A stretch of DNA of 5,812 nt, from positions 1-5,812 of the forward strand of contig JACQIF010000042.1 of the NCBI GenBank assembly GCA_016198635.1, in the 5' to 3' direction. The notes beneath the pieces are model-generated. The model did not search any database. It was not told the origin of the DNA and saw only the letters and a program-made list of their open reading frames with translations. Shown here one piece after another: positions 1 through 5,365 of the stretch (position 1 is its first letter; each line of letters opens with the position of its first letter). A program made the translations under genes and the position numbers. The stretch comes from Candidatus Aenigmatarchaeota archaeon (GTDB taxonomy: Archaea; Aenigmatarchaeota; Aenigmatarchaeia; PWEA01; JACQIF01).

Positions 1-91
1 CGATCATACCATGATCGATGCCCATTATCCGTTCGAGTTTTGGCGAGCCTACCCATATCCTATTTACATTCTCCTTCATTGTTACCTGCAT
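1..91 (-). CDS. Partial CDS: N-terminus of an unrecognised protein, possibly RNase H-like fold
   Basis: Reading the minus strand from the ATG at 91-89 gives 30 codons without a stop before the window edge. The peptide begins MQVTMKENVNRIWVGSPKLE and continues RIMGIDHGMI. The start is chosen because a GGTGGAT ribosome-binding site (96-102) lies a few bases upstream and an in-frame TAG lies immediately before the ATG. A second ATG at 79-77 is possible. The stretch RIMGIDHGMI resembles the first beta strand of RNase H/actin-like folds (hydrophobic-GID-x-G), as in RuvC- or YqgF-type proteins. That is a family-level inference from ten residues and no specific function can be given. The gene lies downstream of the lipoprotein gene on the same strand, 140 bases away, so it probably has its own promoter. 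Confidence 0.55.
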   Translation of the reverse strand, partial: MQVTMKENVNRIWVGSPKLERIMGIDHGMI

Positions 92-95
92 CTAC

Positions 96-102
96 ATCCA
101 CC
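96..102 (-). promoter_or_regulatory. Ribosome-binding site of the partial left-edge gene
   Basis: The minus strand reads GGTGGAT, close to the archaeal Shine-Dalgarno sequence GGAGGTGAT. Counted from its GGTG core it is 7 bases upstream of the ATG at 91-89. It decides the start of a gene of which only 30 codons are visible. Confidence 0.5.
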
Positions 103-134
103 TTCTTCTAGAGTTCATCCGATGACACACCATG

Positions 135-151
135 TACGGACGGTCTCCGTA
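135..151. other. Small inverted repeat in the intergenic gap
   Basis: TACGGA (135-140) and TCCGTA (146-151) can form a 6-bp stem around the 5-base loop CGGTC. It lies between the TATA-like element at 182-190 and the left-edge gene, so on the minus strand it would sit in that gene's 5' leader. It could be a weak leader structure or chance. Confidence 0.25.
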
Positions 152-172
152 TCCACGCTGGGCGTCACAAGA

Positions 173-193
173 TTCCCAGGGCTATAAAAAGAG
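173..193 (+). repeat. Near-perfect 21-base direct repeat, intergenic copy
   Basis: TTCCCAG, one variable base, then GCTATAAAAAGAG. The same 21 bases with a single difference (G here at 180, T at 1361) recur inside the Orc1/Cdc6 gene at 1354-1374. Both copies are in the same orientation. This copy contains the TATA-like element at 182-190. It may be a decayed gene remnant, a protein-binding site or chance. Confidence 0.5.
182..190 (-). promoter_or_regulatory. TATA-like element, or T-run terminator, in the 92-231 gap
   Basis: The minus strand reads TTTTTATAG. As a TATA box it would start transcription near 160 and give the left-edge gene a leader of about 70 bases. As a run of five Ts some 40 bases past the lipoprotein stop codon, it could instead terminate the lipoprotein transcript. 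On the plus strand it reads CTATAAAAA, but no gene follows in that direction. Which role applies cannot be told from sequence. Confidence 0.35.
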
Positions 194-209
194 CTGATGG
201 AAGGGCACG

Positions 210-227
210 GTACCGCTATGCCGGTAC
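210..227 (-). terminator. Hairpin just past the lipoprotein gene, possible terminator
   Basis: GTACCG (210-215) pairs with CGGTAC (222-227) around a 6-base loop. The hairpin sits 4 bases past the lipoprotein stop codon. A run of five Ts follows on the minus strand at 190-186, about 20 bases beyond the stem. Archaeal termination depends mainly on T-runs rather than hairpins, so the hairpin itself may only protect the RNA end. Confidence 0.3.
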
Positions 228-231
228 GTCG

Positions 232-630
232 TTAGGATGAGATTACTATAGCAGTATCTTTTGCGCTCGGGCACTCTGTTGAAGCAACAGTCACATCGTC
301 TGGCCTGTCTGCTGTCGAAACTATGATAGTGCCTGTAAGGCTTTGGGCGATCGTTTTCCCATCTCCAGTGGTAATAATGCCCCGCGCAGAACGCGCTGTT
401 ATATCAAATCCCGACAGGTCTCTATTCCCATTGTTTTCTATAACGACGCTTAACTCCCCGTTGGACCACGATGCGGATGTAACGGCAAAGGCCGCGTTAC
501 TGCAGAACAGGCCTTTCTCAACCTGCTCTCTGGAAGGGGCCGCGCTCTTCAGTGCATCGAACCCTTTCCTGAACTCATCGCCCGCTATGCAGCCCGACAC
601 TGCAATCAAAAAAACCAGCAGAAGAGCCAC
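232..630 (-). CDS. Putative surface lipoprotein with beta-rich extracellular domain
   Basis: This is a 132-residue protein of unrecognised family. Residues 1-12 are strongly hydrophobic and lead into VSGC (Cys14), which fits a lipobox, so the mature protein is probably lipid-anchored on the outer face of the membrane. Residues 43-132 look like one beta-sandwich. The pattern is a Cys followed by FAVTSASWSNGELSVVIENN and later a second Cys (119), similar to Ig- or pilin-like domains of archaeal surface proteins. The GTG at 630-628 is the first usual start codon in the frame, but it leaves the signal peptide without its normal positive charge. The three codons before it read CTG-AAA-CGT (Leu-Lys-Arg), and GGTGGT lies just upstream, so an unusual CTG start at 639 is possible. 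The gene is divergent from orc1 and appears to share its TATA region. Function is unknown. Confidence 0.72.
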   Translation of the reverse strand: MALLLVFLIAVSGCIAGDEFRKGFDALKSAAPSREQVEKGLFCSNAAFAVTSASWSNGELSVVIENNGNRDLSGFDITARSARGIITTGDGKTIAQSLTGTIIVSTADRPDDVTVASTECPSAKDTAIVISS

Positions 631-697
631 ACGTTTCAGATAACCACCGTGTTACGTTTAACGAACAGCCTCTTAAACATTTATGCGCCTTTCGTTG

Positions 698-707
698 CTA
701 TTTATAG
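698..707. promoter_or_regulatory. Two-way TATA box between the lipoprotein and orc1 genes
   Basis: The sequence CTATTTATAG, within the near-palindrome GCTAT-TT-ATAGC, reads as a TATA box on both strands. On the plus strand its centre lies about 26 bases before the ATG at 729, the usual archaeal distance from TATA box to transcript start. The Orc1/Cdc6 mRNA is therefore predicted to be leaderless. Read on the minus strand it would start transcription near 676 and give the lipoprotein gene a leader of roughly 40 bases. A clear upstream BRE is not evident in either direction. An alternative minus-strand element, CATAAATG, lies at 679-686. Confidence 0.6.
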
Positions 708-728
708 CGGAACAATAGAAATACCATT

Positions 729-1775
729 ATGGTTTCTTATCCAGAAAATCAGATAATCAAGGACGCACGCGCACTCACAGAGCATTTTGTCCCATCGCGC
801 ATCCTGCATCGTGACGGGCAACTCACGACGTTGCGCGACTGCCTGATGCCTATGACGCACAAAAAGAAAATGAGGAACGCTTTCCTCTACGGCCCTCCGG
901 GCTCTGGGAAGACGTGCATCTCCCGTTATGTATGCGAAGAGCTCACAGCGCACGCACCTGGCGTGGCGTACGTTTACGTGAACTGCTGGAAGTACCCCTC
1001 GCGTTTCAAAATCCTGCTGTCCGTATTGAACTCGTTAGGAGTCGTCCTTTCCGTGCACCGCAAAGGCACACCTACAGACGAGCTTCTGGACGTCCTGCGC
1101 AAGAAAGCGAAGGAGCGCAGTATCGTTGTTATCTTGGACGAGATGGACAAAGTTGAAGACCCCAGCGTTCTCTATGACGTCCTGGAGACCGAGAATGTCG
1201 GGCTCATCCTGATATCCAATGAGGAGACGGCTTTGCACAATGTGGACGAACGCGTCCGTTCGCGCTTCGCTTCCGCCGAGTTCATCGAGTTCTATAGATA
1301 CAAAACGGATGAAATTGTGGATATCGTACGCGATCGTGTGGATTGGGGGCTCGTTCCCAGTGCTATAAAAAGAGAACAGATTGAGAGCATAGCCGAGCAC
1401 GCGAACGGCGACGCGCGCATTGCCATCGATACCCTGCATGTTGCCGCTGAACTTGCTGAAAACGCCGACGCGGCGCGCATCACGGACGCGCATATCACGA
1501 AGGCGCTGCCCCGTGCGTCTGTCCTGTCCGACACGAAAAAAATCGAGATGCTCAACATGCACCAGAAGATACTATACGAAATAATAAGCGCTGCCGGGGA
1601 GGTGGAGCCTTCTGACCTCTATAGAGAGTACGAGCGGCGCGTGCGCGCGCAGAAGGCTGAGCCCATGGTCGAACGCACGCTGCGGAAATACATAGACCGC
1701 CTCCTCACTTCAGGGATGGTGGAGGCAAAAGGCGAAGGCAGGTGGCGTATGTACGCCAAGCGTTCTGGTGGTTAG
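729..1775 (+). CDS. cdc6: Orc1/Cdc6-type replication initiator ATPase
   Basis: This AAA+ protein of 348 residues should bind origin DNA and help load the MCM helicase. The sequence shows the family's N-terminal pattern PSRILHRDGQL (22-32), Walker A GPPGSGKT (55-62), Walker B ILDEMD (135-140) and a sensor 1 Asn in ISN (164). An arginine-rich box DERVRSRF follows (173-180), then the sensor 2 motif GDAR (Arg230). Residues about 275-345 form a winged-helix DNA-binding domain. It is somewhat shorter than typical archaeal homologues (about 380-410 residues), but every motif is present, so it looks intact. The ATG at 729 fits a leaderless transcript from the TATA box at 698-707. The cupin gene follows after 3 bases. 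Archaeal origins often lie beside such genes, but the 98-base upstream gap shows no convincing origin recognition boxes. Confidence 0.93.
   Translation: MVSYPENQIIKDARALTEHFVPSRILHRDGQLTTLRDCLMPMTHKKKMRNAFLYGPPGSGKTCISRYVCEELTAHAPGVAYVYVNCWKYPSRFKILLSVLNSLGVVLSVHRKGTPTDELLDVLRKKAKERSIVVILDEMDKVEDPSVLYDVLETENVGLILISNEETALHNVDERVRSRFASAEFIEFYRYKTDEIVDIVRDRVDWGLVPSAIKREQIESIAEHANGDARIAIDTLHVAAELAENADAARITDAHITKALPRASVLSDTKKIEMLNMHQKILYEIISAAGEVEPSDLYREYERRVRAQKAEPMVERTLRKYIDRLLTSGMVEAKGEGRWRMYAKRSGG
1354..1374 (+). repeat. Near-perfect 21-base direct repeat, copy inside orc1
   Basis: This copy matches 173-193 at 20 of 21 positions. Here it encodes VPSAIKR (residues 209-215) just before the sensor 2 region of the Orc1/Cdc6 protein. 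Being coding sequence, it may be the parent of the intergenic copy. Confidence 0.5.
1767..1770 (+). promoter_or_regulatory. Ribosome-binding site of the cupin gene
   Basis: GGTG lies 8 bases before the ATG at 1779, inside the last codons of orc1. Having a ribosome-binding site rather than its own close TATA box supports translation of the cupin from a shared orc1 transcript. Confidence 0.5.
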
Positions 1776-1778
1776 CAT

Positions 1779-2210
1779 ATGGATTTCAAGGGAGCCGAGA
1801 TAAGAAAGATTGCGCCCGTAAACGCCGCAGACCCTAAAGGCCTGACGTACGAGTGGTGTAAGGGAGAGCAGGGGATGCAGGTCACTGTCCTGGAAAGGAA
1901 AAGGGGGGTTGTTTTTGGCAACCACTATCACACTGGCGCTGACCCTTCGAGAAAACCGGAGAAGCATTTCTTGGCCAAAGGCAAGGTAAAGGTAAAGGTC
2001 TTCAACGGCTTTACCGGTCAGCGGGAGGAGTTCGTGGCCGACGAAGGCTCTGAAATAATAATCTGGCCTGGCGTACTGCACTCATTTGAAGCGCTGGAAG
2101 ACTCTGTGCTTGTGGATTACAGATGCACGGTCTTCGACAAGAACAGTACTGATACGCATACTGCCGACACATACGACTCTTACGTCAAATCACACAAACA
2201 CTCATTTTAA
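1779..2210 (+). CDS. Single-domain cupin protein, function unknown
   Basis: This 143-residue protein forms a small beta-barrel. Cupin motif 1 is visible as His49-Tyr-His51, followed by Glu61 and [10 protein letters not shown] (67-76). Motif 2 is [11 protein letters not shown] (93-103), with His101. These residues are the expected metal or ligand contacts of a cupin. The layout resembles sugar-nucleotide isomerase-like or polysaccharide-biosynthesis cupins. The family is too diverse to name a substrate, and enzyme, sensor or binding roles all remain open. The C-terminal tail (about 122-143) is polar and His/Thr-rich. The gene starts 3 bases after the orc1 stop codon and is almost certainly co-transcribed with it. 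Its TAA overlaps the stop codon of the convergent metK gene. No T-rich terminator is evident after it. Confidence 0.85.
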   Translation: MDFKGAEIRKIAPVNAADPKGLTYEWCKGEQGMQVTVLERKRGVVFGNHYHTGADPSRKPEKHFLAKGKVKVKVFNGFTGQREEFVADEGSEIIIWPGVLHSFEALEDSVLVDYRCTVFDKNSTDTHTADTYDSYVKSHKHSF

Positions 2211-3355
2211 CCCGCTTCATTACGGAGCGTCGCTGCTAGGTCTGTGCGTTCCCATGTAAATTCAAGCTCGTTTCTCCCGAAGTGGCCGTACGAGGCCGTT
2301 TTCCGGTATATCGGCCTGCGCAGCTGCAGCCGTTCTATTATCTTGGCAGGCCTCATGTCAAAGTATTTTTCGATCAGTTCCAGCATCCTTTCATCCGAAA
2401 CTTTACCTGTCCCGAACGTATTTACGGCAATGCTCACTGGCTTTGCGATTCCTATCGCATACGCTACCTGAACTTCGCAACGGTCTGCGAGACCTGCTGC
2501 GACAACATTCTTGGCTATATGGCGCGTTGCGTAAGCCGCAGAACGGTCCACCTTGCTAGGGTCCTTTCCCGAGAACGCGCCGCCTCCTGAGCCTCCCATC
2601 GCGCCGTATGTGTCTACGACAACTTTCCGCCCTGTAAGACCGGAGTCGGCAACAGGACCCCCTAGGACGAAACGTCCTGTTTCGTTTATGTGCATGCGCG
2701 TGCGTTCGTCTACGAACGTCCCGCACACAGGTTTGATTACCTTCTCAAGTATCTCCATGCGTATCTGTTCGTGCGTCACGTCGGGGTCATGCTGCGCGGC
2801 TATAACGACATTGTCTATGCGTTTCGGCCTCCCATTTTCATACTCCACTGTAACCTGCGACTTGCCGTCAGGCCGCAGCCATTTTATCTCGCCTTTCTTT
2901 CGCGCCTCAGCGAGCCGCCGCGTCAGTGCGTGGGCGTATGTGATGGGAAACGGCATCAGTTCCGGCGTTTCGTTCGTGGCGTACCCGAACATCATGCCTT
3001 GGTCTCCGGCCCCTTGTTCGCGTGCGTCCGTGGACGTGACGCCTTGTGATATGTCAGGGCTCTGTTCGTGCAGTGAGACAAGTATCGTTGCGTTGTCGTA
3101 GTTGAAACCAAGTTCCGGGCGTTCGTAGCCTATCTCCTTGAGTACGCGCCGCACCGTTCCCTGCACGTCAGCGTAGCCGCGTGTCGTGACCTCGCCAGCG
3201 ACGACTATCAGGCTCTGCGTTGTCAGGGCTTCTATCGCCACGCGCGAATTGGGATCTTGTTTGAGCAGTTCGTCCAAGAGCGCGTCTGCAATCTGGTCGC
3301 ATATCTTGTCTGGGTGGCCTTCGGTAACTGATTCGCTTGTAAAAAGTTTTTTCAT
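2207..3355 (-). CDS. metK: S-adenosylmethionine synthetase, bacterial type
   Basis: The enzyme makes S-adenosylmethionine from methionine and ATP in the cytoplasm, supplying most cellular methylation reactions. At 382 residues it has the usual length of the bacterial/eukaryotic family. Visible motifs are [14 protein letters not shown] (11-24, with catalytic His14 and Asp16), the ATP-binding signature GAGDQG (115-120), Lys165, Arg243-Lys244, the glycine-rich loop GGGAFSGKD (257-265, with Lys264), Lys268, Asp270 and the C-terminal YGHFGR (356-361). These match bacterial MetK. The distinct family typical of archaea lacks this arrangement, so transfer from bacteria is likely. The ATG at 3355 lies about 25 bases downstream of a TATA box, so the mRNA is probably leaderless and has no room for a SAM riboswitch. 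The 3' end overlaps the convergent cupin gene by 4 bases. Confidence 0.97.
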   Translation of the reverse strand: MKKLFTSESVTEGHPDKICDQIADALLDELLKQDPNSRVAIEALTTQSLIVVAGEVTTRGYADVQGTVRRVLKEIGYERPELGFNYDNATILVSLHEQSPDISQGVTSTDAREQGAGDQGMMFGYATNETPELMPFPITYAHALTRRLAEARKKGEIKWLRPDGKSQVTVEYENGRPKRIDNVVIAAQHDPDVTHEQIRMEILEKVIKPVCGTFVDERTRMHINETGRFVLGGPVADSGLTGRKVVVDTYGAMGGSGGGAFSGKDPSKVDRSAAYATRHIAKNVVAAGLADRCEVQVAYAIGIAKPVSIAVNTFGTGKVSDERMLELIEKYFDMRPAKIIERLQLRRPIYRKTASYGHFGRNELEFTWERTDLAATLRNEAG

Positions 3356-3372
3356 AAGAGCGTGTCGGCAAA

Positions 3373-3384
3373 CTATAATAAAAA
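3373..3384 (-). promoter_or_regulatory. TATA box of metK
   Basis: The minus strand reads TTTTTATTATAG. The TTATTATA core is centred about 25 bases before the metK ATG at 3355, predicting a transcript that starts at or within a few bases of the start codon. There is no Shine-Dalgarno site upstream of that ATG, which agrees with a leaderless mRNA. Confidence 0.6.
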
Positions 3385-3394
3385 CTGATTGGAG

Positions 3395-3420
3395 AATAAA
3401 AAAATCCTAAAAGAATAAAA
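3395..3420 (-). terminator. T-rich terminator after the small membrane protein gene
   Basis: On the minus strand, within 40 bases past the stop codon at 3433, three T-runs occur in series: four Ts, four Ts and seven Ts (3404-3398). This is the usual form of an archaeal intrinsic terminator. It separates this gene from metK, whose TATA box lies immediately beyond. Confidence 0.6.
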
Positions 3421-3432
3421 TACGCGCAGCGT

Positions 3433-3708
3433 TCACATTGTTTTCCTGCTGCTGTATACGACGTAGAGGAATCCTACCAAGAGGAAGACCTCCTGCAACG
3501 TGTGTGCGGTCAGTTGTGTTACGATGTTAAGGTTGAGATGCACTGTAAGGTACACCAGTTCGCTTATCGCCCACAGCCCGAATACAATCGCCCACAGGTT
3601 CTGTTTCATCTTGTTGGCTCCGTACGCTCCATAGATACCTACGAGCAGTGCTAGCACGTGGATCGGTACGAAGAGCGGCGCCAATGGGGTTGCAAGATCT
3701 AACGGCAT
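3433..3708 (-). CDS. Small membrane protein with three predicted helices
   Basis: This is a 91-residue integral membrane protein that I do not recognise. Hydrophobic segments lie at about residues 8-30, 37-57 and 68-86. A short basic loop (NKMKQN, 32-37) separates the first two, and a His/Asn-containing loop with HLNLN follows the second. The C-terminus is basic (SSRKTM). Given the positive-inside rule, the loop and tail both suggest cytoplasmic sides, but this is uncertain. The start is the ATG at 3708-3706, because the perfect ribosome-binding site GGAGGTGA lies 4 bases upstream. A TTG further upstream at 3726 would place that site inside the coding region. The gene has its own TATA box and terminator, so it is probably monocistronic. 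It is divergent from the nuclease gene. No enzyme motif is visible. Confidence 0.75.
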   Translation of the reverse strand: MPLDLATPLAPLFVPIHVLALLVGIYGAYGANKMKQNLWAIVFGLWAISELVYLTVHLNLNIVTQLTAHTLQEVFLLVGFLYVVYSSRKTM

Positions 3709-3712
3709 TTTT

Positions 3713-3720
3713 TCACCTCC
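3713..3720 (-). promoter_or_regulatory. Perfect Shine-Dalgarno site of the small membrane protein gene
   Basis: GGAGGTGA on the minus strand is fully complementary to the archaeal 16S rRNA 3' tail and lies 4 bases before the ATG at 3708. It fixes the start codon. It is the strongest ribosome-binding site in the window and suggests efficient translation. Confidence 0.8.
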
Positions 3721-3760
3721 GTTCAAAATTTCGGTTAGTAGTTAAAGTTGCGCAGGGCAT

Positions 3761-3769
3761 GTATATAAG
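3761..3769 (-). promoter_or_regulatory. TATA box of the small membrane protein gene
   Basis: The minus strand reads CTTATATAC, a strong archaeal TATA sequence. Transcription would begin near 3739, giving a leader of about 30 bases that holds the ribosome-binding site at 3713-3720. The element also reads TATATAAG on the plus strand. There it would start a longer transcript near 3791, upstream of the nuclease gene. Confidence 0.65.
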
Positions 3770-3794
3770 GGTTTAAGTGAGCTTTTAGGGGAAT

Positions 3795-3807
3795 TAGCGG
3801 TCCGCTA
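3795..3807. promoter_or_regulatory. 13-base palindrome between divergent promoters, possible operator
   Basis: TAGCGG and CCGCTA form perfect 6-base arms around a single central T. The palindrome lies 8 bases before the nuclease TATA element (3816-3823) and 25 bases from the opposing TATA box. That is where an archaeal dimeric regulator often binds. No regulator gene is in the window, so the role is inferred from position and symmetry alone. Confidence 0.4.
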
Positions 3808-3815
3808 CGCATAGG

Positions 3816-3823
3816 CTTTATTA
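3816..3823 (+). promoter_or_regulatory. TATA box of the nuclease gene
   Basis: CTTTATTA is centred about 26 bases before the ATG at 3846, predicting a leaderless mRNA. This supports the ATG over the upstream in-frame TTG at 3828, which would lie before the predicted transcript start. Confidence 0.55.
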
Positions 3824-3845
3824 CCTCTTGCCGCGTACGCTCGGC

Positions 3846-5060
3846 ATGCAGTACTCGCACTCTCGCCTATCCACGTTCGAACAGTGCCCTCTTCGCTTCA
3901 AGTACCACTATATAGATGAAATCGAACCACCGGAGATAGAAGAGTCTGTGGAAGCGTTCCTCGGCTCGCGCGTCCATGAAGCACTGGAAAAACTCTACAA
4001 AGACGCCAAGTTTCAGAAAGTGCTGGCGCTAGAGGAGCTGCTCACGTACTACAACGAAATATGGAAGAAGAACTGGGGCCCTGCTATAAAGATAGTGAAG
4101 GCTGGCTACACAGAAGAGAACTTCTGCAGGATGGGCGAAGCGTATATTGAGGCGTACTACAAGCGCCACGCGCCGTTTAACCAGGCCAAGACTGTGGGCT
4201 TAGAACACAAAGTTTTGATAGAGCTGAACGGGCACACACTCCTCGGGTTCATAGACCGCCTGTCCTACGATCCGCGCACGGACACGTACGAGATACACGA
4301 CTACAAGACGTCCCTGCACCTGATGCCCGACGAGACCGCGCGCACGGATCGCCAGCTTGCTCTCTATTCAATAGCTGTCCGCAGTGCGTACAAGACTAGC
4401 CGCGTAAAGCTGATATGGCACTTCTTGGCGTTTGAAAAGGACGTTGTGATAGAGAAAACGGACGCCGAGCTAGAGGAGCTCAAAAGAGACACCTTACACC
4501 TCATAAAACGCATAGAGGGCGAGCGCGACTTTAAGCCGCGCGTAAGTGCGCTGTGCGACTACTGCGAGTTCCGTCCCATCTGCCCGGAGTGGAAGCATCT
4601 CTACAAGGTCGAGGACCTGCCTCCTTCGGCTTACGCAAACGACACAGGCGTCCAGCTCGTGAACCGTTACGTGGAGCTGCAGGACAAGGTAAAGATGCTT
4701 TCTGCAGAACAAGAGGAGGTAAAGAAAGCCCTGACAGAGTACGCCAAACGGGAGGGCGTTACGGCAGTCGCGGGCTCTGGCTTCAAGGCGAGGATCGCCA
4801 CTTATGGGGATTTGAAGATACCAAAGGACCGCGAGGACGACGTTCGTGCGCTGCTGCAGGAGTACAACCTATGGAGTGACGCATCGCGTATAGACATGTT
4901 TCGCCTGCGGGACATAGTACAGTCCTACCCGTTCAACCCGGACAACCCGAACGACAGTTCGTGGAAACCGTGGCCCCCTGAACTGATAAAGAGGTTGGCA
5001 AAACTGCTGAAAAAGGAGGAGAACGTGCGTGTGTACGTTCGCAAAATGGACAACGAGTGA
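3846..5060 (+). CDS. Cas4/AddB-like PD-(D/E)XK nuclease with iron-sulfur cysteines
   Basis: This 404-residue protein is a RecB-family nuclease that probably cuts or resects DNA in repair or recombination. The opening MQYSHSRLSTFEQCPLRFKY is typical of the family. Catalytic residues are visible in order: His44 (SRVHEAL), Asp137 (GFIDRL), Asp152 and Lys154 (HDYKT), and Gln170 and Tyr174 (QLALY). Four cysteines, Cys14 and Cys237-x2-Cys240-x5-Cys246, match the 4Fe-4S staple that joins the two ends of the domain in AddB and Cas4. After residue 260 a likely coiled coil (about 270-303) leads into a C-terminal extension of about 100 residues with unknown role. All key residues are present, so it should be active. 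There are no cas genes, CRISPR array or helicase nearby, so a stand-alone repair or processing role is more likely than CRISPR spacer acquisition. It converges on sodX with a 7-base gap. Confidence 0.88.
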   Translation: MQYSHSRLSTFEQCPLRFKYHYIDEIEPPEIEESVEAFLGSRVHEALEKLYKDAKFQKVLALEELLTYYNEIWKKNWGPAIKIVKAGYTEENFCRMGEAYIEAYYKRHAPFNQAKTVGLEHKVLIELNGHTLLGFIDRLSYDPRTDTYEIHDYKTSLHLMPDETARTDRQLALYSIAVRSAYKTSRVKLIWHFLAFEKDVVIEKTDAELEELKRDTLHLIKRIEGERDFKPRVSALCDYCEFRPICPEWKHLYKVEDLPPSAYANDTGVQLVNRYVELQDKVKMLSAEQEEVKKALTEYAKREGVTAVAGSGFKARIATYGDLKIPKDREDDVRALLQEYNLWSDASRIDMFRLRDIVQSYPFNPDNPNDSSWKPWPPELIKRLAKLLKKEENVRVYVRKMDNE

Positions 5061-5067
5061 AACTTAC

Positions 5068-5361
5068 TTACCGCCTTCTTCCGGATAGATAAGGAAATAA
5101 TACCTTTCCGACCAAGTTTTCCTTGCCAATGGTTCCATAATGCCTGCTGTCAGTGCTCTCGCCCGTGTTGTCGCCTTCCACAAGATATCCACTTTCATTC
5201 GCAGCGGCAACTCTTTTCACGATATTGATGTTTTTGTAAGGGTGTTTCAGGACGACAATATCGCCTTTTTTCGGCGTCCCGATCTTTGAGATAAGTATCT
5301 TCTGCCCCTCGCGCAGGGTTGGTTCCATGCTATTGCCAGAGACTACAGCCAATTTCAGCAT
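5068..5361 (-). CDS. sodX: Nickel superoxide dismutase maturation peptidase (S26 family)
   Basis: This 97-residue serine peptidase is related to signal peptidase I. It is predicted to remove the N-terminal extension of SodN so that its nickel-binding histidine becomes residue 1. Visible motifs are SGNSMEPTLREG (8-19) with nucleophile Ser11, KKGDIVVLKHP (31-41), IVKRV (47-51) with general base Lys49, and EGDNTGESTDSRHYG (62-76). It lacks the N-terminal membrane helix of ordinary signal peptidases, as expected for the soluble SodX type of about 90 residues. The basic end is GRRR. The start is the ATG at 5361-5359, 4 bases after the sodN stop codon. An upstream in-frame TTG at 5385 would overlap sodN. 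Adjacency to sodN makes the assignment strong, although homology alone could also suggest a general S26 peptidase. Confidence 0.9.
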   Translation of the reverse strand: MLKLAVVSGNSMEPTLREGQKILISKIGTPKKGDIVVLKHPYKNINIVKRVAAANESGYLVEGDNTGESTDSRHYGTIGKENLVGKVLFPYLSGRRR

Positions 5362-5365
5362 ATGC

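Noticed and set aside
122..200. Tiny plus-strand open frames of about 21 codons beginning at 122 and 132
   Set aside because: They are very short, have no ribosome-binding site or promoter at a suitable distance, and show no recognisable peptide features.
362..377. TCTCCAGTGGTAATAA resembles an archaeal origin recognition box near the orc1 gene
   Set aside because: It is a single imperfect match inside the lipoprotein coding region. Origins normally carry several copies around an AT-rich unwinding site, and none were seen.
1035..1562. A 175-codon open frame on the minus strand opposite orc1
   Set aside because: It is antisense to an intact Orc1/Cdc6 gene with all motifs present, and its translation has no recognisable domain.
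2553..3101. A 182-codon open frame on the plus strand opposite metK
   Set aside because: It lies wholly antisense to a clear metK gene, its translation is Ser/Arg/Pro-rich without motifs, and it has no start signals. It is a shadow of metK codon bias.
3356..3432. SAM riboswitch upstream of metK
   Set aside because: The predicted transcript starts at the ATG, so there is no leader to fold, and the region is a T-rich terminator plus TATA box.
3708..3726. TTG start at 3726 for the small membrane protein
   Set aside because: It would place the perfect GGAGGTGA ribosome-binding site inside the coding region; the ATG at 3708 fits that site exactly.
3828..3848. TTG start 18 bases upstream of the nuclease ATG
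   Set aside because: It would precede the transcript start predicted from the TATA box at 3816-3823, and related nucleases begin near the MQYSHSRLS position.
3846..5060. Calling the nuclease cas4 of a CRISPR system
   Set aside because: The core matches Cas4, but no cas1, cas2 or repeat array is present and the protein is about twice the usual Cas4 length.
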